Positions 27,281 to 34,996 of a DNA stretch of 64,000 nt are shown piece after piece. Both the position numbers and the translations under genes were made by a program. Under the pieces are notes generated by a model. The model worked only from the letters and a program-made list of their open reading frames with translations. It was not told where the DNA came from and did no database searches. Position 1 is the first letter of the stretch. Each line of letters begins with the position of its first letter. The stretch covers positions 806,001 through 870,000 of the forward strand of contig NZ_CP036275.1 of assembly GCF_007747795.1 (NCBI RefSeq), given 5' to 3'. The stretch comes from Maioricimonas rarisocia (GTDB lineage Bacteria; Planctomycetota; Planctomycetia; Planctomycetales; Planctomycetaceae).

Positions 27281-30200
27281 TCAACGGACCGTGACGAACT
27301 CGTTGTGGCTGAACAGGGCCTGCACCAGATTCTCCCGGGCCCGCTGTGCCGGGTCGGTAATCGTGTTGCCGGTGGCCTCGGCGAACAACGCCTGCTGCTG
27401 CGCGAGGAATTCGTGGCTGGCGACCAGTTCCTCATCGGTCGGCGGTCGGGTGAGGATCTGTTCGAACGCCGCCGTGACGAATGCGCTGGCGTCGTTCGCT
27501 CCGTCCATCTGTTCCCGCAGTCGGCCGGCCAGCAGGCGCCCCTGCTCGAGGGCCAGCTGACTGTTGCTCATCGCCAGGGCCTGCTGGGGCATGACGCTGG
27601 TGGTGCGGCGGTAACAGTCGCAGGCGTTCGCTCCGTCGAACAGTGCGAGGAACTCCATCTTCGATTCGCCGTGATGCGCGAAGTACAGGCTGCGTCGGGG
27701 AACGGTCATTCCCTCCTTGTGGTCGATCTCGCGACCGCCGATCGTTTCGTCGAGGCTGCCGGCCAGATACAGCATGCCGTCGCGAACCACTTCGGCTTCC
27801 ATCCGTCCGGGATTGAAACGCCAGTAGAAGCGGTTGTCGCGGTCCGCGTCCTGATTGGGATGTGTTGGTCCGCCCAAGGTCGAGCGTCGCCGATACGCCT
27901 CGCTGGTGACGATCAGCCGGTGGAGGTGCTTCATGCTCCAGCCGTTCTCCATCAGTTCGACCGCGAGCCAGTCGAGCAGTTCGGGATGCGTCGGTGCGGC
28001 ACCGTTGCGACCGAAGTTGGCGGGTGTCTCGACCAGTCCCCGACCGAAGTGCCGCAGCCAGATGTGATTGACGGCAACACGGGCGGTGAGCGGGTTGTCG
28101 CGGCGGGTCATCCAGCGGGCCAGGGCGGCGCGTCGACCGGTGCTCTGCCGGGGATACTGCGGACTGAGTGGCGTGTAGTCGTTCGGTGGATCGGCCAGTT
28201 TCGACCGCGCAGCCGAGAGCTGCGTTGCCGCCGCGGTCAGGGCCTTGCCGGCAGCGTCGATCTGCTTTGACCGGTTCTCATCGCTTTCAGGAAGAGCCTG
28301 CGCGGCGGCCAGGTCTCTGCGGGCGGTTGCCTCGGCGGCATGTGCCAGCTGCAGGTTCGCGTCCAGTTCCACCCGGACGGCCCTGGCAATCCGTTCCGGA
28401 GCATCGGGAGACGCATCCCGGTAGCGGGCGTCGTCTGCTGCGATGCGTGCTTCGAGTGCTGCCAGATCGGCTTCGCCGGCGACAACCGCCTGTTCGGCAG
28501 CGGCGAGGCGGGTCTGCGGAACGTCCAAGGCCAGCTCAGCCGCACGCAGCCGGTCGCGGGCCTGCTGTTCTTCTTCCGTCAGCGGCCGGGCCAGTTCGAC
28601 CACGGATGTGGCCGGTGCGACGCAGAACGACGTGACGGCCCAGCCGTCCCGTCCCGTGACATCCTCGCCGGCGGCATACGTGGTCGCTTCGAAGTCTATC
28701 CGGACAAGTTCGCTGTTGTCGGTCAGGTCGCGGACAACAATATCGTCGAAGCGGGCGATGCTGCCGGGGTGAGCGTCCAGATACAGCCCCCGGTTCGGAT
28801 CGGCAGCCGGATCCCAGCCGTTCATGCCAATCGGCACGGCATCGACGAGCAGGGCCCCATCGGAAGTTGAGGTGACCGTCAACAGTCCCCGGTCGGTGGC
28901 CGGTTCGAGCCGGACCGCGATGTCGAAATCAGTTTGCCCGTTCTCGAATCGGTACTGCCCGATGACCGTCTCGCGGGTCGACTGTGGCGGATACGTGCGG
29001 ATCTCGCCGTCGACGAACACGACGTACAGGTTTGTCCGTCCACCGGCCAGGTCGTTCGAGAGCTGAAAGTTGACCTTCCCGTCGTCGATCAGCGTGAGCT
29101 TCAGCCGCAGCTCGCTCTCGGGGGGAAGCACCGGCAATGCATCGAGCGAGTTGGCGAGGATCCGCCGGCCCTGCGACGCATCCAGCCTGAGCGCCTGCAG
29201 ACCGTTTTCACCTTTCGAGAGAATGCCTTCCCAGTCAGCCCGGGCCGCGGCCAGTTCCTCCTCGAGCGGTGAGAAAACGTTCCGTGTTTCACTCCGGACG
29301 GCTTCCAGTTCGCTGCGGGCAGCGTTCAGCTTCGTCTGGCGTGCCGTCCGTTCTTCCTCGCGGATGAACGACTTCATCCCGGGGTACCAGGCTTCAGCGG
29401 GCAGCTCGATCGGCGCGATGTCCAGCTTGTCGCCGCCCACGATGGCCGGTGCGGCTGCCGGGATTGGTGGCTTGTCCGGCACGATGTTGCGGGCTTCGCC
29501 GCCGAGGTACATGAACGTCTCGGCATCGAGCTTTTCGTCGACGATGCGAACCAGTCCGCTGGTGATCGGCTTGTAGGACTTGGCGTAGTCGTACTTGGGA
29601 TAGGGGCCGGGGTCCGGTTCGCCGGGAACCCGATCGGTCCGGATCTCGAGCGGCTCGAAGAACGCGCGGAAGGCGAAGTACTCTTCCTGCGCGATCGGGT
29701 CGTACTTGTGGTCGTGACACTGGCAGCAGTTGAGCGTCAGGCCAAGAAACGCCTTGCCGGTGTGCTCGACGCTGTCCTTCATCCAGGTGTTGTAATTCCA
29801 GCGGTAGAAGTTGCGGACGATGAAGCCGGTCGCCACGACTGCCTCGTCGTCGCCTGGATACAACTCGTCAGCGGCCAGCATGGCCCGGACCATCTGGTCG
29901 TAGCCCGCGTCGTCGTTGAGCGAACGAACGATCCAGTCCCGCCATCGCCAGATTTGACCGTAGCTGTTGAGCACGTCGGGGACGCTGCGGCGGCCGTACC
30001 AGTCGCTGTACCGCCAGACATCCATCCAGTGTCGGCCCCACCGCTCGCCATATCGGGGACTGGCCAGCAGCCGGTCCACCAGATGCTCCCACGCTTCGGG
30101 AGACTCGTCGGAGAGGAACTGCTGCTGTTCTTCACGCGTCGGCGGCAGGCCGGTCAGGTCGAGGTAGAGCCGCCTGAGCAGGACGCGACGGTCGGCCCGG

Positions 30201-30751
30201 GGAAGGGGCGTGAGGTTCTGCTCTCGCAGATGGACATCCAGAAAGGCATCGATCGGATTGCTCGAGCCTTTGTCACCCGTCTCTAAAACGTCCGGGCGGA
30301 CCGGCGGCACAAACGCCCAGTGCCGGCGGGGATCTTCTTCGGGACGTTCGTCGGCCGGGGCCTGTGCCCCTTGGGCGATCCAGCGACGGATGAGGTCGAT
30401 CTGCTCGGCCGTGAGTGGTTTGCCCTCGGGCGGCATGCGGTCGAATTCGTCGTCGGCGGCAATCCGCTCGATCAGCAGGCTGCCGGCCGGATCACCCGCG
30501 ACGATGGCCGGCCCGCTGTCACCACCGGCGATGCTGGTCCTGGCCGTATCGAGCCGCAGGCTCCCTTCCTGCTTGAGCGCCCCGTGGCACGCATAGCAGC
30601 GCGCCCGGAGGATCGGCTTGATGTCGGTCTCATAGTTGACCGGACCATCGGCGGCCGACAGCGGCAGAGTGAGCAGGCCGAGCAGGGACGCAACGGTGGT
30701 GATGCCGATGCGGAATGCAGGGCAGGGTGTGGCCGGGGCAGGACGCGGCAC
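27281..30751 (-). CDS. Planctomycete cytochrome c (PSCyt1) + DUF1549 + DUF1553 protein
   Basis: The protein has 1156 residues. A signal peptide at residues 1-34 is followed by PSCyt1 with haem motif CYACH at residues 52-56 and the axial region MPPEGKPLTAEQIDLIRRWI. DUF1549 (PSCyt2) contains YGERWGRHWMDVWRYSDW and a second CxxCH in CCQCHDHKYDPI. A middle insert reads as a concanavalin-like beta-sandwich (INFQLSNDL-type strands, VFVDGEIRTYPP), plus a helical stretch. DUF1553 (PSD1) closes the protein: RAALARWMTRRDNPLTARVA, then VNHIWLRHFGRGLVETPANF and LAMSNSQL. The start is GTG, preceded by GGAAGGAGA, so a long extension is not needed. It is exported; haem-dependent electron transfer is likely. 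Confidence 0.94.
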   Translation of the reverse strand: MPRPAPATPCPAFRIGITTVASLLGLLTLPLSAADGPVNYETDIKPILRARCYACHGALKQEGSLRLDTARTSIAGGDSGPAIVAGDPAGSLLIERIAADDEFDRMPPEGKPLTAEQIDLIRRWIAQGAQAPADERPEEDPRRHWAFVPPVRPDVLETGDKGSSNPIDAFLDVHLREQNLTPLPRADRRVLLRRLYLDLTGLPPTREEQQQFLSDESPEAWEHLVDRLLASPRYGERWGRHWMDVWRYSDWYGRRSVPDVLNSYGQIWRWRDWIVRSLNDDAGYDQMVRAMLAADELYPGDDEAVVATGFIVRNFYRWNYNTWMKDSVEHTGKAFLGLTLNCCQCHDHKYDPIAQEEYFAFRAFFEPLEIRTDRVPGEPDPGPYPKYDYAKSYKPITSGLVRIVDEKLDAETFMYLGGEARNIVPDKPPIPAAAPAIVGGDKLDIAPIELPAEAWYPGMKSFIREEERTARQTKLNAARSELEAVRSETRNVFSPLEEELAAARADWEGILSKGENGLQALRLDASQGRRILANSLDALPVLPPESELRLKLTLIDDGKVNFQLSNDLAGGRTNLYVVFVDGEIRTYPPQSTRETVIGQYRFENGQTDFDIAVRLEPATDRGLLTVTSTSDGALLVDAVPIGMNGWDPAADPNRGLYLDAHPGSIARFDDIVVRDLTDNSELVRIDFEATTYAAGEDVTGRDGWAVTSFCVAPATSVVELARPLTEEEQQARDRLRAAELALDVPQTRLAAAEQAVVAGEADLAALEARIAADDARYRDASPDAPERIARAVRVELDANLQLAHAAEATARRDLAAAQALPESDENRSKQIDAAGKALTAAATQLSAARSKLADPPNDYTPLSPQYPRQSTGRRAALARWMTRRDNPLTARVAVNHIWLRHFGRGLVETPANFGRNGAAPTHPELLDWLAVELMENGWSMKHLHRLIVTSEAYRRRSTLGGPTHPNQDADRDNRFYWRFNPGRMEAEVVRDGMLYLAGSLDETIGGREIDHKEGMTVPRRSLYFAHHGESKMEFLALFDGANACDCYRRTTSVMPQQALAMSNSQLALEQGRLLAGRLREQMDGANDASAFVTAAFEQILTRPPTDEELVASHEFLAQQQALFAEATGNTITDPAQRARENLVQALFSHNEFVTVR

Positions 30752-30906
30752 GGAAGTCTCCTTCCGGCGACAGTAACTGGCGGGACGATCCGATGCCTTG
30801 GCAACGGGTCGTGACAGGCGAGCACCTCTGACTGGTCTGTCAGACTACCACGACCTGCCAGCGAATGACAGTGCGTGCCTGTCTGCACCGCGACGAGACA
30901 GCCGGT

Positions 30907-32400
30907 TCAGTAGTCCGCGCCGGTCAGACTCGTCAGAACCGATTTTTGCCAGCTGCGCAACTGCTGCCGCATCTGGTCAACCACCTCCGGCTTCTCGTCC
31001 GCCAGGCTTGTTTTCTCAGCAGGGTCGGCAGTGATGTCGAACAGTTCCGTTTCGCCGTTGCCGTGGACAATCAGTTTGTACCGGCTGCCCAGCATCACCC
31101 GCGTGCCGTCGTAGTCCTCCTCGGCGATCTCCGGGTGATGAAAATTGCTGAAGTTTCGGGTGTGAATGTTCCCCATCATCTTGACCAGCGGCGTCGTCCC
31201 CTTCTGCAGAGCGGAAGTGATGTACGGTTCGCGTCCCTTCGCTTCACCGCGCGTGTTGTAGCTCCAGAAGTAGATCGGATCAGGACGGTTCGTCATCTCG
31301 CCTTCGAGCAGCGGCACCAGGCTGATGCCGTCCAGCGGACGATCCGGCAAGTCCACGTCCACGATGTCGCAGAGCGTCGGCAGCATATCGCTGGTGACGG
31401 AGTGCACGTCGGAGGTCATCGGCTCGGTGATCTTCGCCGGCCATTCGATCAGCCCCGGCACCCGCAGGCCTCCTTCGTACATGTTCCCCTTCTGGCCACG
31501 GAACGGCGAGGTGACGATACCATCCCCCGGCGTCCCGTTGTCGCCGCAGTACCACAGCAGCGTGTTTTCCCGCAGTCCCTGCTCAGCCAGCCAGTCCCGC
31601 AGCCGCCCGATCGAGCGGTCCATCGCGGTGATCTCGGCGTATCGCTCGCGAAGGACATCCCGCAGCGGCCGCCGCGTCGGCCGGCCGGTTTCGTTCGACG
31701 TCAGACGGACCTGTGTGTCCGCGTAATCTTCCGGCAGGTCATCGTAGAGGGCGAGGTCTTTCTCGAGACCGCTGTACGGTTCGTGCGGCGAGCCGAACCA
31801 GACGACTGTAATGAACGGTTTGTCGCTGTCGGTCGACTGCTCGATAAAGCGGATGGTTTCTTCGATGAGGATCTCGGAGCTTTCGCCTTTGAATTCCTGC
31901 GGCGGGCCGCCGTTGCGGGAGAACTGCGGATTCAGCTCAAAGAAGTTGTCGTGCGAAAGCCATTCGTCGAAGCCCATCGCTCCCGGGCTGGTGGGAGAGT
32001 CCGCCTTGACCGGTCCGAGGTGCCATTTGCCGAAGTGCCCGCACCGATAGCCCGCCTTCGAGAGCAGGTGCGCGATAGTGATTTCTTCGGGCCGGATCGA
32101 CCAGTTGGGAGAGAAGGTGCCGTAGCGGTTGGGATGCCGGCCGGTCATCACGCTCCCCCGCGTTGGCGAGCAGGAGGGATGGGCGGCATAGAAGCGGTCG
32201 AGCTTCAGGCCGGTGGCCGCCATCTCGTCGAGGACGGGGGTGTGCAGGTGCGGATGCCCGTTGTAGCCGGCTTCGTCCCAGCCGTGGTCATCTCCCATGA
32301 GCAGGACGATGTTGGGCCGTTCGGCCGCGTGGGTGGCGGGGCCGGCCAGCAGGAGTGCCAGGAGAGCCAGCGTGAAGAGGAGGAACGGTCGGGCTGTCAT
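30907..32400 (-). CDS. Sulfatase, secreted (type I, formylglycine-dependent)
   Basis: The protein has 497 residues. The signal peptide (MTARPFLLFTLALLALLLAG) is cleaved near AHA or THA at about residue 25. RPNIVLLMGDDHGWDEAGY carries the metal-binding Asp pair. The formylglycine signature is CSPTRGSVMTGRHPNRYG, with Cys77 the residue to be converted. TPGDGIVTSPFRGQKGNMYEGG is the second sulfatase signature (G-K/N-x-x-x-x-E-G). It is predicted to hydrolyse a sulfate ester, probably on a marine sulfated polysaccharide, in the periplasm or outside the cell. GAGGC lies upstream of the ATG. No anaerobic or FGE maturase gene is in the window. Confidence 0.94.
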   Translation of the reverse strand: MTARPFLLFTLALLALLLAGPATHAAERPNIVLLMGDDHGWDEAGYNGHPHLHTPVLDEMAATGLKLDRFYAAHPSCSPTRGSVMTGRHPNRYGTFSPNWSIRPEEITIAHLLSKAGYRCGHFGKWHLGPVKADSPTSPGAMGFDEWLSHDNFFELNPQFSRNGGPPQEFKGESSEILIEETIRFIEQSTDSDKPFITVVWFGSPHEPYSGLEKDLALYDDLPEDYADTQVRLTSNETGRPTRRPLRDVLRERYAEITAMDRSIGRLRDWLAEQGLRENTLLWYCGDNGTPGDGIVTSPFRGQKGNMYEGGLRVPGLIEWPAKITEPMTSDVHSVTSDMLPTLCDIVDVDLPDRPLDGISLVPLLEGEMTNRPDPIYFWSYNTRGEAKGREPYITSALQKGTTPLVKMMGNIHTRNFSNFHHPEIAEEDYDGTRVMLGSRYKLIVHGNGETELFDITADPAEKTSLADEKPEVVDQMRQQLRSWQKSVLTSLTGADY

Positions 32401-32748
32401 GGGAGCCTCGTGGACGGTGGTTGATGAGTTGTGGGTGAGTCGCAAGCAGTGGTCGTGCGGCGATTCAGGTATACCGCGCGGGTGTCGGGTGAGGCTACGG
32501 TGGGAAAGGGCTGTGCTGGGTGCGTGTTGTAAGTGTTGTGTTGGTAGTGGTTTGCGGTGTCCTGGTCTGTCTGGTTCGCAGGTCGGAAGAAATCCGGGGC
32601 GATTCTGTGTCACAAACGGGTCTGAATCCGTACGTGAGATGGTGTAGCGACGACGACCGGAGTTGGTCGTCCGTGTCTCGAGTAACCGGGCCCTCAACCG
32701 TCAAAGAGAGACGTGGTTTTCTGCCGCGTCGAGGAGATCTGATTCACC
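32401..32748. other. Intergenic region, 348 bp, with a G/T-rich tract
   Basis: The gap lies between the divergent sulfatase and small-protein genes, so it should hold both promoters. Positions 32511-32576 are about 84% G or T on the plus strand, which stands out from the surrounding sequence. No gene was recognised. Confidence 0.5.
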
Positions 32749-33009
32749 ATGAACTCGCTGAACCTGGAGACGTACCGCAACCTGTTTCCCGACGACGCCT
32801 CGTTCAATCAGTTTGTTGAACGAATCGTTTCCGATCTGCAGTTCGACCTGCGGCCGATCATGGTGGGCGAAAAGATGCTGGGCCTGACCCTTTCACCGGA
32901 GGGAGCCAAGGACGTCCTGTACGAGCGGATGGTGAGCCGCATGGCGAAGGACCCGTCGGTCCTGTCGGATCTGGCCGACCGTCTGGAGAACGATGACATC
33001 GTCGAGTAG
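32749..33009 (+). CDS. Small acidic-helical protein, 86 aa, unknown
   Basis: The protein has 86 residues, begins MNSLNLETYRNLFPDDASFN and ends in an acidic tail (LADRLENDDIVE). It looks helical, with no signal peptide, TM segment, Cys or His pattern. I do not recognise the family. Codon use resembles the neighbours. It lies 46 bases upstream of a RelE-like frame; its length and acidity would fit an antitoxin-like partner, but I see no DNA-binding motif, so this is weak. Confidence 0.6.
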   Translation: MNSLNLETYRNLFPDDASFNQFVERIVSDLQFDLRPIMVGEKMLGLTLSPEGAKDVLYERMVSRMAKDPSVLSDLADRLENDDIVE

Positions 33010-33055
33010 GTAATTGCGGAGGCAGCGGCAACTGCAGCATCGAAAGGAGCGGGCC

Positions 33056-33297
33056 TTGGCTTATTCGATCCGTTTCAGACGACGTGCCAAAGAAGAGGTC
33101 GAGGTGCTCAAGCGGACGTACAGTCGTCAGTTTGCAAGCGACCTCGACCAGTGGTTTACGTTCATTGCGACAGCAGCGGAGGCCCGCAGCGAATCGATGT
33201 TCGGGCAAAGTTGTTGGACGTCAGCATGGCCACCCGCCGTTGGCGTGAGGCCATGGCACCCCTTGGATATCATCTGTTCAATTATCACGCGGAGTGA
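33056..33297 (+). pseudogene. RelE/ParE-like toxin fragment, probably frameshifted
   Basis: From a TTG at 33056 the frame reads AYSIRFRRRAKEEVEVLKRT, then YSRQFASDLDQWFTFI, a start reminiscent of RelE/ParE toxins (strand, helix pair). The frame then loses coding sense. From about 33180 another frame continues to a stop at 33297 with PQRIDVRAKLLDV and REAMAPLGYHLFNYHAE, which would give about 80 residues, the usual RelE size, if the two frames were joined by a frameshift. A short repeat pair overlaps its 3' end. The gene is called broken with moderate doubt; it could also be a chance frame. Confidence 0.35.
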
Positions 33298-33326
33298 GGA
33301 ACAGATGGGTGCCATGCCCTCGCCGC
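33247..33326. repeat. Inverted copies of repeat family E (MITE-like)
   Basis: GGGGTGCCATGGCCTC lies on the minus strand at 33247-33262, and GGGTGCCATG followed by CCCTCGCCGC lies on the plus strand at 33307-33326, 44 bases apart and inverted. The same core recurs at 52022-52042. The unit overlaps the end of the RelE-like fragment. The rest of the gap (33327-33461) shows nothing else. Confidence 0.5.
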
Positions 33327-33461
33327 AATCCGTAGTCAGTGCTGCAGTGACTCCCACCCCGACCTTCCACATCGACCGCAATCGAAGCGGCCCTCTCCGA
33401 ACTGGCCGAGCGGGAGGCACTCGTCCTGACGGCAGAAGGCGACGCCGGGGGACCGTAGCAC

Positions 33462-34883
33462 TCACCCCAGATCGGTGATCGGCTGGCCGGTGCAGAGCGG
33501 GTACGACTCATTCAGCAGGTCCGAGTGGTACTCCGCTCCGGCGTCGACACCGAGGTGCCGGAGGATCGTCGCTGTCAGGTCGGCCGGCGTGACGGCCCGC
33601 TCCTTTACGTAGCCGCCCAGGCGGTCGGTCGCTCCGTACACCTGCCCGCCGCGGACTCCGCCGCCAGCCAGCAGCACTGTGAAGGCGTGCGGCCAGTGGT
33701 CGCGGCCGGTCTGGTCGGTCATGCCGTTCTGGGTGATGCGGCCGATCTTCGGCGTGCGGCCGAACTCTCCCATCGCGACGACCAGCGTCCGCTCGAGCAG
33801 CCCCCGGTCGTGCAGGTCCTGCAGGAATGCAGAGAACGCACGATCGAAAACGGGGGTCAGCCGCTTGAGTCGCCCGAACACGTCGTGGTGCGTGTCCCAG
33901 AAGGGGGACTGCTCTTCGCCGCGCGTGACATCGTCCCAGTTGACCGTGACCAGCGACGTGCCCCGCTCGACGAGTCGGCGGGCCAGCAGCAGGCTCTGAG
34001 CGAACTTGTCATCCCCGTACTGCCGGCGGAGGGTTTCGGGTTCGTCATGAATGTTGAATGCTTCGGAGGCTGTGCGGCCGCCGAGCATCGAGAATGCGGT
34101 TCGATAGTTGGCGCTGACCAGATCTGCTCCCGGGCCATCGACCACAGCTCGATTGAGTTGATCGATTTGTTGCAGCAGGCTGCGGCGGGCCAGCAAGCGG
34201 TCGCCGGGGACTTCGGCCGGCAGTTCCACGCCGGGCACGGCAAAGTCGGGCCGGCTGGGGTCGCCGTCGACGAGAAAGGCGTTGTGGGCGTCGCCCATCA
34301 GGCCACCGGTCTGGCCGGCGATGCGGCGTCCCTGGCTGGGGAACATCAGATACCACGGTAGTACGATCGAGGAGGGAAGGCGTCCTTCCCGGCTGCCGTA
34401 TCGCATGACCATCGAGCTGAGGGAGGGCCAGTCGTCGGCCGCGGCCACGTCGGTGGTGCCCGGTCGGCGGTGAGGGCGGCCGGTAATCATCTGGCTGCAG
34501 GCCGTGCCGTGTACGGGATCACCGTGGTGCATCGACCGCAACAGGCAGAGCTTGTCGGTCTGTCGTGCGAGCAGCGGCAGGTGTTCGCTGAGCTGAATGC
34601 CTGGCGTGGCCGTGGCGACGGGCGAGAACTCCCCCCGGACTTCCAGCGGTGCGTCCGGCTTCATGTCCCACAGGTCGATGTGACTCGGCCCGCCGAACAG
34701 GAAGATGAAGATGCACGAATTCTGCTGGAAAGGATCTCTCGCGGGGGAGGCTGCCGCTTCGCGCAGTCGCGTCAGTTGCAGCTGACTGAGTCCGAGCAGA
34801 CTCAGACCGCCGACGCGGATCCATTCCCGCCGCGTGAGGTTCGACTGGCCCGCGACACCTTGGTGAGGAATGAGGGAGAACAT
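33462..34883 (-). CDS. DUF1501 protein
   Basis: The protein has 473 residues. The leader is Tat-like (TRREWIRVGGLSLLGLSQLQL, about residues 17-37). Core blocks are CIFIFLFGGPSHIDLWDMKP, LPLLARQTDKLCLLRSMHHG and LVVAMGEFGRTPKIGRITQN, then TGRDHWPHAFTVLLAGGGVR. It stands alone: no DUF1549 partner lies next to it, unlike the gene at 25767-27263. It is exported and the activity is unknown. Confidence 0.93.
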   Translation of the reverse strand: MFSLIPHQGVAGQSNLTRREWIRVGGLSLLGLSQLQLTRLREAAASPARDPFQQNSCIFIFLFGGPSHIDLWDMKPDAPLEVRGEFSPVATATPGIQLSEHLPLLARQTDKLCLLRSMHHGDPVHGTACSQMITGRPHRRPGTTDVAAADDWPSLSSMVMRYGSREGRLPSSIVLPWYLMFPSQGRRIAGQTGGLMGDAHNAFLVDGDPSRPDFAVPGVELPAEVPGDRLLARRSLLQQIDQLNRAVVDGPGADLVSANYRTAFSMLGGRTASEAFNIHDEPETLRRQYGDDKFAQSLLLARRLVERGTSLVTVNWDDVTRGEEQSPFWDTHHDVFGRLKRLTPVFDRAFSAFLQDLHDRGLLERTLVVAMGEFGRTPKIGRITQNGMTDQTGRDHWPHAFTVLLAGGGVRGGQVYGATDRLGGYVKERAVTPADLTATILRHLGVDAGAEYHSDLLNESYPLCTGQPITDLG

Positions 34884-34996
34884 CCGGGCCCTTCGCTCGG
34901 GGATGACAAAGGACGGCCCTGGACAGTATATCGCTTGGCCGGCGGCCGGGTTCCTGAATGAACGCGACCGCGGGCAGATCTTCGAAACAGCAGGAC

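Noticed and set aside
30865-32424. 519-residue plus-strand frame
   Set aside because: Antisense to the sulfatase, which has an intact signature and signal peptide.
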